Under the pieces are notes generated by a model, which was not told the origin of the DNA, did not search any database, and worked only from the letters and a program-made list of their open reading frames with translations. Below, piece after piece: positions 34,087-43,112 of a DNA stretch of 55,300 bases (within the stretch, counting starts at the first letter, position 1; the number at the start of each line of letters is the position of its first letter). The stretch comes from an uncultured Microbacterium sp. (lineage in GTDB: Bacteria > Actinomycetota > Actinomycetes > Actinomycetales > Microbacteriaceae). The stretch covers positions 1 to 55,300 of the forward strand of contig NZ_CALTTX010000010.1 in assembly GCF_943912325.1 (NCBI RefSeq), read 5' to 3'. The position numbers and the translations under genes are program-made.

Positions 34087-34803
34087 CTACGCAAGCAGAA
34101 CGCGGCGCAGTTCGGCGATCTCGTCGTCGGCGAGACCGTGCGCGCGCAGATACTCCACCGGCGCACCGTACCGCTCGCGCAGCGACCCCAGCAGGTCCCG
34201 CATGACACCGGCGGGTGACTTCGTCGCGAGCTCTTCGGCCGTCGTCGCACCAGGCAGCGCCCGAAGGATCGACGAGACGACTCGCGCGTTGCGCTCGGCG
34301 GGAAGCATCCCCTCGGTCCGCGCATAATCGTTGACGACGGCGTCGTCGTCGACGCCCGCCGCCGACAGCGTCATTGCGACCGTGACGCCCGTGCGATCCT
34401 TGCCGACCGTGCAGTGCACGAGCACCGGTTGTTCAGCGATAACCGCGCGCACGACCTCGACGACGCGGTCGGCGGAGTCCTCGACGATTCCGGCATAGAG
34501 TTCGCGCAAGGTCAGTCCCTGCACGAAGAACGAATCGACCGACCCCGCGAAGAGCGGCACCCGCTGCGTCACGATCCCCTCGGGAACGCGGCTCGGTGCG
34601 TGGCGAACTTCGTAGTCTCCGCGCAGATCCACGATGCGGCGCAACCCCAATCCCGCGAGCGCCTCGAGCCCCGTGTCATCGACGTTGACAAGGTTGCCCG
34701 AACGAAACAGCACTCCGTGTCGCGTCACCCGGTCACCCGCAGGAAGGCCCCCGGTGTCGCGGAAGTTCAGGCTCCCCGAGATCAGCGAAGCGTCAGAAAC
34801 CAT
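34087..34803 (-). CDS. Tyrosine-protein phosphatase (Tyr_phosphatase3 type)
   Basis: A 238-residue cysteine-dependent phosphatase with the CX5R P-loop HCTVGKDRTG (Cys131, Arg137) and the N-terminal FRDTGG motif of the family that includes mycobacterial PtpB and fungal Siw14-like enzymes. The substrate could be a phosphoprotein, a lipid or an inositol phosphate. It is transcribed towards the SIP gene from its own leaderless-type promoter. Confidence 0.9.
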   Translation of the reverse strand: MVSDASLISGSLNFRDTGGLPAGDRVTRHGVLFRSGNLVNVDDTGLEALAGLGLRRIVDLRGDYEVRHAPSRVPEGIVTQRVPLFAGSVDSFFVQGLTLRELYAGIVEDSADRVVEVVRAVIAEQPVLVHCTVGKDRTGVTVAMTLSAAGVDDDAVVNDYARTEGMLPAERNARVVSSILRALPGATTAEELATKSPAGVMRDLLGSLRERYGAPVEYLRAHGLADDEIAELRRVLLA

Positions 34804-34809
34804 GACTTC

Positions 34810-34815
34810 ACCCTA
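34810..34815 (-). promoter_or_regulatory. -10 element for the tyrosine phosphatase gene
   Basis: TAGGGT on the minus strand, 6 bases before the ATG. Confidence 0.5.
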
Positions 34816-34865
34816 GCCGCGCGACCTGCGCGCGCACCCCGGAGCGTCACGGAACAAAACGTGGT

Positions 34866-34894
34866 TTGGCAGACGTCGTCTGGGCGAGAACACT
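34866..34894 (+). promoter_or_regulatory. Promoter of the alpha/beta hydrolase gene, with a dyad in the spacer
   Basis: TTGGCA (34866-34871) and AACACT (34889-34894) are 17 bases apart, and the second is 6 bases before the GTG start. A perfect CAGACG-T-CGTCTG dyad (34870-34882) overlaps the -35 and fills half of the spacer, the usual place for a repressor operator. Confidence 0.5.
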
Positions 34895-34900
34895 GGTCGA

Positions 34901-35875
34901 GTGACCGACGAAGACACCACACCCCAGCCCACCCACGATGACTTCGACGAGTTCGAGTACGTCGACGACATCGCGCGCGCGCTCGATATCGCCTCACCGC
35001 TGCGTCCACGGCGTCTGACTCACGAATTCGCGGGCGGAACGATCAGCGCACTCGCGTGGGGTGATGAACCTCCGCTCGTGACCTACCTGCACGGCGCGGG
35101 GCTCAACGCCCACACCTTCGACACGACGATCATCGCGGCCGGCGTCCCGGCGCTCTCGATCGATTTGCCGGGCCACGGCGATTCGTCGTGGCGAGTGGAT
35201 GCTGATTATCGCCCGCAGACGATCGCTCCCGCGGTCGCCGAAGCGATCGCTGCCTGGACGACCGGTCCGCAGGTGCTCGTCGGGCAGTCCCTCGGCGGGC
35301 TCACGGCGGCAGCGGTTGCTGCGGCGCACCCCGAGCTCGTCGCGCAGTTGCTCGTCGTCGATATCACTCCCGGCATCGACCCCGACGGCGGAGCGTCGCA
35401 GATCCGCGAGTTCTTCGCCGGCCCCCGCGACTTCGCAAGCCGCGAGGAATTGCTCGATCGCGCCGTTGCTTTCGGCCTCGGCGGCTCCCGCGAGAGCGCG
35501 CGACGCGGTGTCTTATTGAACTCCCGCGTGCGCCCCGACGGTCGCGTCGTCTGGAAACACCACTTCGCTGACCTCGCGAGCCGTGCCGCCGCGGGCGATC
35601 TGCCGATTCCCTCGGGGCCCGCCTCGACGACGTCCGATTCGGCCGAGGTCGGCGCCGCGAGCCTCGTCGGCGAAGCGAGCTGGCACGACCTCGCCGCCGT
35701 CCGTGCGCCGATCACGCTGCTGCGAGGCGATCGTGGATTCGTGACAGAGGCGAATGCGGCCGAGTTCGGGGCGCGTGTGCCGGAGGCAAGCGTTCTGGCC
35801 GTGGCATCCGGTCACAATGTTCAAGAAGACGCGCCGCGCGATCTTGCAGCGCTCGTGCTCTCGCTCGCGCAATGA
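34901..35875 (+). CDS. Alpha/beta hydrolase
   Basis: A 324-residue serine hydrolase. The oxyanion segment is LHGAGLNA, then DLPGHGDSS, and the nucleophile elbow GQSLGG has Ser130. A late LLRGDRGFV supplies the acid and GHNVQEDAP the histidine. The first 35 residues are acidic and probably disordered. The substrate cannot be inferred. GTG start without a Shine-Dalgarno sequence. Confidence 0.88.
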   Translation: MTDEDTTPQPTHDDFDEFEYVDDIARALDIASPLRPRRLTHEFAGGTISALAWGDEPPLVTYLHGAGLNAHTFDTTIIAAGVPALSIDLPGHGDSSWRVDADYRPQTIAPAVAEAIAAWTTGPQVLVGQSLGGLTAAAVAAAHPELVAQLLVVDITPGIDPDGGASQIREFFAGPRDFASREELLDRAVAFGLGGSRESARRGVLLNSRVRPDGRVVWKHHFADLASRAAAGDLPIPSGPASTTSDSAEVGAASLVGEASWHDLAAVRAPITLLRGDRGFVTEANAAEFGARVPEASVLAVASGHNVQEDAPRDLAALVLSLAQ

Positions 35876-36156
35876 CGAGAGGCGACCCGTGCTCGTGCGG
35901 TGGTCGCTTCACCAAAAGTCGCATTGCGACAACGGGATTCTCTGCGCGCCGAGCGAACTCGTAGGCTGATCCTCGCGCGGCACCTGCCGCCCCGCACACC
36001 GTTCCATCACATCCCACACAGCACCGCAGTCCCACACGCAACGGCGGGCCTCCCGTCGATGGACTCGCACTCCCGCTCAGCAGCCCACACCCCGCCTCCT
36101 GTCTCAACGAAGCACAGCGGCGAGGTTCATGGGAACGGGCGCGAAAGGAAAACGCC
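35876..36156 (+). promoter_or_regulatory. Upstream region of the peptide ABC importer
   Basis: 281 bases with no credible ORF. It holds a GTCGCA-T-TGCGAC dyad (35918-35930) and a TAGGCT hexamer (35962-35967) that could be a -10. The ribosome binding site GAAAGGA lies just before the first ABC gene. Confidence 0.4.
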
Positions 36157-37683
36157 ATGTCTCACAGCACCTCCCGGCGCCGCACGGCGCGCGGTCTGAT
36201 CGCCGCAGCCGCGGTCGCGGCAGCCGCCCTCGTGCTCTCGGCCTGCACCGGCGGCACCGCCCCGGCGCCCTCGGGCGCAAGCTCCGACCCCGACGCGAGC
36301 GTCAACGTGCGCCTCGTGCTCGAACCGTCGAACCTCGACATTCGCCAGACTCCCGGCTCAGCGCTCGATCAGATCCTGATCGACAACGTCTATCAGGGGC
36401 TCGTTTCTCGCACGCCCGATCAGCAGATCGTGCCGGCGCTCGCGAGCGACTACACCGTGTCGCCCGACAAGCTGACGTACACCTTCACCCTCCGCGAGGG
36501 CGTAAAGTTCGCCGACGGCCAGCCGCTCACGCCCGAAGACGTCGTGTGGTCGCTCGAGACCCGCAAGAGCACCGCCACGTGGAGCGACTCGGCGCGACTC
36601 GCGAACGTCACGTCGATCACCGCCAACGGCCAGAACGTCGTGCTGACCCTGGCAGCGCCCGATTCGACCCTGCTGTGGAACCTCACGGGTCGCGCGGGTC
36701 TCGTGCTCAAGAAGGACGACACGGTCGACTACAAGACCAAGGCGAACGGCACGGGCCCGTTCACGCTGACATCGTGGAAGCAGGGCGACTCGATCACCTT
36801 CGCGCGCAACGACGCCTATTGGGGCGACAAGCCGCAGGTCGGCGAGGTCGTCTTCAGCTACCTCGGAGACAACCAGGCGGCCCTCAACGGTGCGCTCTCG
36901 GGCGAATTCGATGTGCTCACCGGATTCGACGCGAACCTCAAGAGCCAGGTCGAGGCGAACGGTGACTTCGCTCTCGAGCTCGGAAAGTCGACCGACAAAG
37001 GCACCCTCGCGTTCAACAATACCCGCCCGTACCTGAGCGACAAGAACGTGCGCAAGGCTCTGCGTCAGGCGATCGACCACAAGGCCCTCGTCGAAGCGCT
37101 CGGCGCGGGTCAAGAGCTGTACGGCCCGATCCCCGAGCTCGACCCGGGCTACGAAGACCTCTCGGACGTCGCACCGTACGATCCCGATGCCGCCAAGAAG
37201 CTGCTCGCCGACGCGGGCGCGCCGAACATCACGCTCACGCTGACGATCCCCTCGGCTTACCCCGCGACGATCGCGCAACTGCTCGTTTCGGACTTCCAGG
37301 CGGTCGGCGTCACGCTCAAGGTCAACAGCGTCGACTTCGGCACGTGGCTCACGAACGTCTACACGAACAAGGACTACGACCTGAGCTTCGTGCTCCACAC
37401 CGAGGCGCGCGACTTCGAGAACTGGGCGAACCCCGAGTACTACTTCACGTACAACAACCCGACGGTGCAGCAGCTGTACAAGGACGCGGTTGCGGCGACC
37501 GACGACGCCACGGCCGCCGACTTGCTCAAGCAGGCCGCGCGCATCGTGTCGGAGGACTCGGCCGGTGACTGGCTCTACAACGGAGCATCCGTCATCGCTG
37601 TCTCGTCGGCGGTCACCGGATTCCCGTCGGTCAACGTCAACGAGCGACTCAACCTGGCGCAGCTCGCGAAGTCGGCGGGCTGA
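36157..37683 (+). CDS. ABC transporter substrate-binding lipoprotein, family 5 (peptide/nickel type)
   Basis: A 508-residue extracytoplasmic solute receptor. The lipobox LSAC puts the lipid-anchored Cys at residue 30, followed by a Gly/Ser/Pro linker. The family-5 pattern is seen in LDIRQTPGSALDQILIDNVYQGLV, TYTFTLREGVKFADGQPLTPEDVVWS and NVRKALRQAIDHKALVEAL. Typical cargo is oligopeptides, but nickel or sugars are possible. First gene of a five-gene importer operon. Confidence 0.93.
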   Translation: MSHSTSRRRTARGLIAAAAVAAAALVLSACTGGTAPAPSGASSDPDASVNVRLVLEPSNLDIRQTPGSALDQILIDNVYQGLVSRTPDQQIVPALASDYTVSPDKLTYTFTLREGVKFADGQPLTPEDVVWSLETRKSTATWSDSARLANVTSITANGQNVVLTLAAPDSTLLWNLTGRAGLVLKKDDTVDYKTKANGTGPFTLTSWKQGDSITFARNDAYWGDKPQVGEVVFSYLGDNQAALNGALSGEFDVLTGFDANLKSQVEANGDFALELGKSTDKGTLAFNNTRPYLSDKNVRKALRQAIDHKALVEALGAGQELYGPIPELDPGYEDLSDVAPYDPDAAKKLLADAGAPNITLTLTIPSAYPATIAQLLVSDFQAVGVTLKVNSVDFGTWLTNVYTNKDYDLSFVLHTEARDFENWANPEYYFTYNNPTVQQLYKDAVAATDDATAADLLKQAARIVSEDSAGDWLYNGASVIAVSSAVTGFPSVNVNERLNLAQLAKSAG

Positions 37684-37689
37684 GACCGG

Positions 37690-38640
37690 TTGATCCGCTA
37701 CGCGCTCACGCGAGGAGCCCTGCTGATTGCGGGGCTCCTCGTCGCGAGCGTGCTGATTTTCGTCGCGTTGCGCGTGCTCCCGGGCGACATCGCGCAGACG
37801 ATCGGCGGCACGAGTGCGACACCCGAGCAGATCGCCGCGATCCGCGAGCAGCTCGGGCTCGAACGCCCGCTTCTGACGCAATACCTCGACTGGATCGGGG
37901 GGCTCGCGCGGGGTGACCTCGGTGTCTCGCTACGGAGCGGCTCGTCGGTTCTCGGCGAGCTGACGCAGAAGGCGGCCGTGACGGTTCCTCTCGGCATCCT
38001 GTCGATGATCATCGCCCTGCTCATCGCCGTACCCTTCGGCGTCTTTTCGGCGCTCCGCCGCGGTCACCGCGACGGTACGGCGCTCAGCGTCACGGCGCAG
38101 GCTCTCGCGGCGGTGCCCGTCGTGTGGGCGGGGATGATGCTGGTCGTCGTCTTCGCCGTGTGGCTCGGGTGGTTGCCGGCGCAGGGCTTTCCGCGGCAGG
38201 GCTGGAGCAATCCGGGGCTCGCGCTTCGCGCGCTCATCCTGCCCGCACTGACGATCGGCGTGATCGAGGGAGCCATGCTCATGCGCTTCGTGCGGAGCGC
38301 AACCCTGCAGGCGATCGGCCAGGACTACGTGCGCACGGCCGCGGCCAAGGGCCTGACGAAGCGCGCGGCGCTCGTTCGCCACGGACTGCCGAACGTTGCG
38401 CTCTCGGTCATCTCGGTGCTCGGCCTGCAGGTCGCGGGGATCATCGTCGGGTCGGTTCTCGTCGAGCAGCTGTTTTCGCTCCCGGGCATTGGGCGCATGC
38501 TCGTCGCCGACGTCGGCTTGCGCGATCTGCCAAAGGTTCAGGGCGAGTTGCTCGTACTGACCGGTTTCGTGCTCATCATCGGATTCGTCATCGATCTGCT
38601 CGCGCGCGTCATCGATCCCCGTCAGCGGGAGGCCTCGTGA
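37690..38640 (+). CDS. ABC transporter permease (DppB/OppB type)
   Basis: A 316-residue inner-membrane permease with six predicted helices. The N-terminal pattern reads VLIFVALRVLPGD, and the EAA loop reads YVRTAAAKGLTKRAALVRHGLPN. It uses a TTG start 6 bases after the receptor stop codon. It pairs with the next permease. Confidence 0.92.
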   Translation: MIRYALTRGALLIAGLLVASVLIFVALRVLPGDIAQTIGGTSATPEQIAAIREQLGLERPLLTQYLDWIGGLARGDLGVSLRSGSSVLGELTQKAAVTVPLGILSMIIALLIAVPFGVFSALRRGHRDGTALSVTAQALAAVPVVWAGMMLVVVFAVWLGWLPAQGFPRQGWSNPGLALRALILPALTIGVIEGAMLMRFVRSATLQAIGQDYVRTAAAKGLTKRAALVRHGLPNVALSVISVLGLQVAGIIVGSVLVEQLFSLPGIGRMLVADVGLRDLPKVQGELLVLTGFVLIIGFVIDLLARVIDPRQREAS

Positions 38641-39518
38641 ACGCCCGGTGGATCAGGCGGCTGTGGGCGAACGGCCCCGGCCGCTTCGGCCTGATCGTCG
38701 TCGCGATCGTCGCCGTCGTCGCCCTCGTGTCGCTGTTCTACACGCCGTTCGATCCGCGGCAGACCGATGTCGCGAACCGGTGGGTGGATCCGAGCTGGCC
38801 GCATCTTTTGGGGACGGATGCCACGGGGCGCGACATCCTCAGTCTGCTGATGGCCGGCGCCCGCACGACCGTCGTCGTCGCGGTCGGGGCGGGCCTCATA
38901 GCGACCCTCCTCGGGCTCGCGCTCGCGTCGCTCGGCGCGCTGACGAGCCGCTGGGTGCGCGAAAGCGTCGCGGTGCTCGTCGACATTCTCATCGCGTTTC
39001 CCGTGCTGTTGATCGCGATGATGATCTCGGCCGTCTTCGGTGGATCGCTCTGGGTCGTCGTGATCTCGGTCGGAATCGGCTTCGGTGTGAGCGTCGCGCG
39101 CGTGACCCGGCCCGAGCTACGCCGCGTGCTACACAGCGATTTCGTGCTCGCGGCGCGCGCGGCCGGCCTCACTCCCCCGCAAGTGCTCGTGCACCACTTG
39201 CTGCCGGGGGTAGCACCCGTCTTCATCGTGCAGCTGTCGTGGGGCATGGCGGTCGCGGTGCTCGCCGAGGCGGGGTTGAGCTTTCTCGGTTTCGGCGCGC
39301 CCGTGACGGATGCCTCGTGGGGGCTGCTGCTCGGTGAACTCGCGGGATTCATCACGGTGCACCCGCTCTCGGTGCTCTGGCCGGGGCTCGCGATCACCCT
39401 CACGGTGCTCGGGCTCAACCTGCTGGGCGACGGCCTGCGCGAGGCGACCGACCCGACCCTGTCGTCGGGCGCGCGCCGCCGCACGCCGCGCACTCCGGTT
39501 CCGGCGGTGACGGCATGA
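38637..39518 (+). CDS. ABC transporter permease (DppC/OppC type)
   Basis: A 293-residue permease. The N-terminal family pattern includes FYTPFDPRQTD...HLLGTDATGRDILSLLMAGARTT, and the EAA loop reads FVLAARAAGLTPPQVLVHHLLPG. Its GTG overlaps the stop of the preceding permease gene (GTGA), which fixes the start. The extended upstream frame belongs to the antisense/shadow reading of the first permease. Confidence 0.92.
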   Translation: MNARWIRRLWANGPGRFGLIVVAIVAVVALVSLFYTPFDPRQTDVANRWVDPSWPHLLGTDATGRDILSLLMAGARTTVVVAVGAGLIATLLGLALASLGALTSRWVRESVAVLVDILIAFPVLLIAMMISAVFGGSLWVVVISVGIGFGVSVARVTRPELRRVLHSDFVLAARAAGLTPPQVLVHHLLPGVAPVFIVQLSWGMAVAVLAEAGLSFLGFGAPVTDASWGLLLGELAGFITVHPLSVLWPGLAITLTVLGLNLLGDGLREATDPTLSSGARRRTPRTPVPAVTA

Positions 39519-40363
39519 GCCTCGAGGTGACGGATCTCGTGATCGAGATCGAGGGGCGCCGCGTCGTCGACGGCGTGTCGTTCTCGGCGCCGTCGGGCGC
39601 CCGCGTGGGACTCATCGGCGAATCGGGGTCGGGCAAGTCGCTCACCGCGCTGGCCGTGCTGGGGTTGCTCCCCGACGAGGCAACCGCGACGGGTTCGGTG
39701 CGCTGGAACGGCCGCGAGATCCTCGGACTGCCCGACCGAGAACTCGCCGCGCTCCGCGGTGACGAGATCGGCATCGTCTTTCAAGAGCCCGCGACGGCGC
39801 TCAACCCCATCCGCACGGTCGGTCGGCAGATCGGCGAGTCGGCGCGCATCCACGAAGGATTGGGACGACGGGATGCCGCAGCGCGCGCGATCGCCGAAGC
39901 GCACCGCGTGCGCCTGCCCGACCCCGAACGGCTCGTGAAGCGCTACCCGCACCAGCTCTCGGGCGGCCAGCGTCAACGCGTGGCGATCGCGATGGCGCTC
40001 GCGTGCCGGCCGCGGCTCTTGATCGCCGACGAGCCGACGACGGCACTCGACGTCACGATCCAACGCGGAATCCTCGACCTGCTGGGCGACCTCGTGGCCG
40101 ACGAGGGGATGTCGCTGCTGTTCATCACGCACGACCTCGCCGTCCTCGCGCAGGTCGCCGACACGGCGATCGTGCTCGAGCACGGGCGCGTCGTCGAGGC
40201 GGGGTCCGTCGCGACGTTGCTCCGCGACGCCACCTCGCCCGTCACGCGCGGTCTCGTGCGGGACGCGACCGCGACGCTGTGGCGCGGCGCCCCCGACCGG
40301 GCCGAGCCGCAGGGCGCGAGCGGCGCGACGGGCACGTCCGAGGATTCGGGAGGCGTCTCATGA
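39515..40363 (+). CDS. ABC transporter ATP-binding protein (DppD type)
   Basis: A 282-residue ATPase with Walker A GESGSGKS, the LSGGQRQRVA signature and Walker B LLIADEPTTALD. It is coupled to the second permease gene by an ATGA overlap. The C-terminal oligopeptide-transporter extension is short and lacks the Cys-rich motif seen in [Fe-S] members of this family. Confidence 0.93.
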   Translation: MSLEVTDLVIEIEGRRVVDGVSFSAPSGARVGLIGESGSGKSLTALAVLGLLPDEATATGSVRWNGREILGLPDRELAALRGDEIGIVFQEPATALNPIRTVGRQIGESARIHEGLGRRDAAARAIAEAHRVRLPDPERLVKRYPHQLSGGQRQRVAIAMALACRPRLLIADEPTTALDVTIQRGILDLLGDLVADEGMSLLFITHDLAVLAQVADTAIVLEHGRVVEAGSVATLLRDATSPVTRGLVRDATATLWRGAPDRAEPQGASGATGTSEDSGGVS

Positions 40364-41184
40364 CCGGCATCCCATCCCCCGTATCTTCGAATGAGGCGCC
40401 CCTGCTGATCGGTCGCGGACTGACGCGCGAGTACCGCCAGCCGAACGACCGTCTGTTTGCCCAGGCGACCCGCACGCGCGCGCTGGATGCCGCCGATGTC
40501 GAGGTTGCTCGCGGCGGCGCAACCGGAATCATCGGCGAATCGGGATCGGGCAAGTCCACGCTCGTGCGGCTACTGCTCGGACTGGATGTGCCGACCGCCG
40601 GAACCGTGAGCTTCGACGGCCGCACGGTCGACGCACGAGCGTCGGCGCGGTCGCTGCACTGGCTCCGCCGCGCGACGGGCATCGTGCTGCAAGACCCCTA
40701 CGCGTCGCTCGATCCCCGCATGAGCGTCGGGCGGATCGTCGCAGAACCGCTGTGGGCGTTGCGGATCCCGGGCGACCACCGCGCGCTCGTGCGCGACGCG
40801 CTCGTGCGGGTGGGCCTCGAGCCCGACATGGCCGAGCGCTATCCACGAGCGTTCTCGGGCGGGCAGCGCCAGCGCATCGCTTTGGCTCGCGCGATCGTGC
40901 ACGGGCCCCAGTTGCTCGTCGGCGACGAGCCGCTGTCGGCACTCGACGTGTCGGTGCGCGCGCAGATCATCGAACTCCTGCGAGAGCTGCGCCACGACAT
41001 GGGAATGGCGCTGCTGCTCGTATCGCACGACATCGGCGTGGTGCAGGCGCTCTGCGACGAGGTCGTCGTGATGAAAGACGGCGTGGTCGTCGAAAATGGT
41101 GCGACGAAGCGCGTGCTCTTCGAGCCGACGGATGCCTACACGCGCGAGCTTCTAGCGGCAGTGCCGACGCTTCCTGCGGAGTGA
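40360..41184 (+). CDS. ABC transporter ATP-binding protein (DppF type)
   Basis: A 274-residue ATPase with Walker A GESGSGKS, the FSGGQRQRIALAR signature, Walker B LLVGDEPLSALD and the H-loop SHDIG. The ATG overlaps the stop of the first ATPase gene. The two ATPases form the heterodimeric motor expected for this importer class. No terminator is obvious downstream. Confidence 0.93.
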   Translation: MTGIPSPVSSNEAPLLIGRGLTREYRQPNDRLFAQATRTRALDAADVEVARGGATGIIGESGSGKSTLVRLLLGLDVPTAGTVSFDGRTVDARASARSLHWLRRATGIVLQDPYASLDPRMSVGRIVAEPLWALRIPGDHRALVRDALVRVGLEPDMAERYPRAFSGGQRQRIALARAIVHGPQLLVGDEPLSALDVSVRAQIIELLRELRHDMGMALLLVSHDIGVVQALCDEVVVMKDGVVVENGATKRVLFEPTDAYTRELLAAVPTLPAE

Positions 41185-41251
41185 CCGAGTTTCGTCCACA
41201 GCCCAACGCACGACCGGAGCTGCCGCTCTAGAGGTGAGCCCCAGTCTCACA

Positions 41252-41257
41252 TAGAAT
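41252..41257 (+). promoter_or_regulatory. -10 element for the acyl-CoA dehydrogenase gene
   Basis: TAGAAT, giving a leader of about 40 bases before the ATG, which has its own GAAAGGGA ribosome binding site. No convincing -35. Confidence 0.4.
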
Positions 41258-41303
41258 GAACCTGAGTTTCAGCGCCGATGAGGGCGCGACGAAAGGGATA
41301 CCC

Positions 41304-43037
41304 ATGAGCACCGCATCCACGACTCCCGTTGCCGCCTACACGGTTCCCGTTGAGGACTACCGCTTTCTGTATGCGAACGCCTTCGGCACCGACCTGATCG
41401 AGCGAGCGACCGACGGCGCGATGAGCGCCGATGACGCCGCCGACGTGCTCGCGGCGGCCGGCGAGTTCGCAACCGAGGTGCTGCTGCCCCTCGACACCGT
41501 GGGCGACCGCGAGGGCGTCGTGCTCGAAAACGGCGTCGCCCGCACGCCCGCGGGCTTCCGCGAGGCCTACCAGGCGCTCGTCGAGGGCGGCTGGATCGCG
41601 GCCGAAGCGCCCGAGTCCGCCGGTGGCGACGGCCTCCCCGCGCTCGTCGGCGCAGGCCTCGCCGAGATCTGGAACGCCTCGAACCCCGCCTTCGCCCTCT
41701 GCGGCACACTCACGCACGGCCAGATCCACGCGCTCGACGCGTACGCCTCGCCCGAGCTGCGCGAGACCTACCTCACGCGCCTGGTTTCGGGCGAGTGGAC
41801 CGGCACGATGAACCTGACCGAGCCGCAGGCCGGTACCGACCTCGGCGCGATCACGACGATCGCGACCCCGCAGGGCGATGGCACGTGGTCGATCAAGGGC
41901 CAGAAGATCTTCATCACGTGGGGCGATCACGACGTCGCCGACAACATCGTCCACCTGGTGCTTGCGCGCACGCCCGACGCGCCCGCCGGCGCCAAGGGGC
42001 TGTCGCTCTTCGTCGCACCGAAGTTCCTCGTCGGCCCCGACGGCACGCCCGGCGAGCGCAACGCCGTCGAAACGGTCTCGATCGAGCACAAGCTCGGCAT
42101 CCACGGCAGTCCCACCTGCGTGCTCTCGTACGAGGGCGCGACGGGTTACCTCGTCGGCGAGATCGGCGGCGGCCTCGCAGGCATGTTCGTCATGATGAAC
42201 TCCGCGCGCCTCGGCATGGGCCACCAGGGTCTCGGTATCGCCGACCGCGCTTCGCAGCGCGCCGCGGCCTATGCGGCCTCGCGCCTGCAGGGTCCCGTGC
42301 AAGACCGCCCCGCCGGCACGCCGATCGCCGAGCACCCCGACGTGCGTCGCCTCTTGCTCTCGATGGCGAGCACGGTCTCGGCCCTGCGCGCGCTGAGCGT
42401 CTACATCGGCGACCTCTTCGACCGCGCCGACGAGGGCGAGAACCGCACTCTGGCCGAGTTCTTCGTGCCGATCATCAAGGGCTGGGGCAGCGAAGAGGCC
42501 GTGCGGATCGCGTCCGACGCGATCCAGGTGCACGGCGGCAACGGGTTCATCGAAGAGACGGGCGCCGCTCAGTCGCTCCGCGACGCGCGCATCGTGCCGA
42601 TCTACGAGGGCACGACCGCGATCCAGTCCAACGACCTCGTCGGCCGCAAGACCTTGCGCGACTCGGGCGCGACGGCGCGCGAAGTCCTGCGTCGCGTGCG
42701 CGAGAGCGTCGAGGCGCTCTTCGCGACGGGCGATGAGCGCGCGAAGCAGATCGCCGAGCGCATCGCGCGGTCGGCCGACGCCGCCGAGCGCGCGACGGAC
42801 GCTCTCATCGCGTTCGGTCCGGGCCGCGATTCGTCGGCCGTGAGCGTCGACTATCTGACGCTGCTCGCGCTCGTTTCGGGCGGATGGATGCATGGGGTGC
42901 TCGCGCTCGCGAGCCTGCAGAACCTCGATGACCCGCACGCCGAGCGTCGCCTGCGCGAAGCCGACTTCTTCACCGCACGCGAGCTGCCCCGCGCACTGGC
43001 GCTCGCGGAGTCGGTCGCCGCCGGCGAAACCGCCTGA
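41304..43037 (+). CDS. Acyl-CoA dehydrogenase (long FadE5-like form)
   Basis: FAD enzyme introducing a 2,3-double bond into acyl-CoA. The 577-residue length and the extra C-terminal domain match FadE5-like actinobacterial enzymes. FAD/substrate motifs are MNLTEPQAGTDLGA and WSIKGQKIFITWGDHD. The catalytic base is Glu near residue 435 in YEGTTAIQSNDLVGRK. Start is the ATG at 41304, with GAAAGGGA upstream. No partner beta-oxidation gene is adjacent. Confidence 0.93.
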   Translation: MSTASTTPVAAYTVPVEDYRFLYANAFGTDLIERATDGAMSADDAADVLAAAGEFATEVLLPLDTVGDREGVVLENGVARTPAGFREAYQALVEGGWIAAEAPESAGGDGLPALVGAGLAEIWNASNPAFALCGTLTHGQIHALDAYASPELRETYLTRLVSGEWTGTMNLTEPQAGTDLGAITTIATPQGDGTWSIKGQKIFITWGDHDVADNIVHLVLARTPDAPAGAKGLSLFVAPKFLVGPDGTPGERNAVETVSIEHKLGIHGSPTCVLSYEGATGYLVGEIGGGLAGMFVMMNSARLGMGHQGLGIADRASQRAAAYAASRLQGPVQDRPAGTPIAEHPDVRRLLLSMASTVSALRALSVYIGDLFDRADEGENRTLAEFFVPIIKGWGSEEAVRIASDAIQVHGGNGFIEETGAAQSLRDARIVPIYEGTTAIQSNDLVGRKTLRDSGATAREVLRRVRESVEALFATGDERAKQIAERIARSADAAERATDALIAFGPGRDSSAVSVDYLTLLALVSGGWMHGVLALASLQNLDDPHAERRLREADFFTARELPRALALAESVAAGETA

Positions 43038-43051
43038 GCGAACGCGCCGGT

Positions 43052-43089
43052 CGCGCGCGCGATACCCGAGACCGGGCGTCGCGCGCGCG
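43052..43089. terminator. GC-alternating hairpin between convergent genes
   Basis: An 11-bp perfect stem of alternating C and G (43052-43062 and 43079-43089) encloses a smaller CCCG/CGGG stem-loop. It lies between the acyl-CoA dehydrogenase and GNAT gene ends, but has no T-tract. Confidence 0.45.
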
Positions 43090-43112
43090 TCGATCGGCGC
43101 GGGGTCTGTGGG

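Noticed and set aside
34870..34900. LexA/SOS box before the hydrolase gene
   Set aside because: The sequence does not match the actinobacterial LexA consensus; the dyad half-sites are different.
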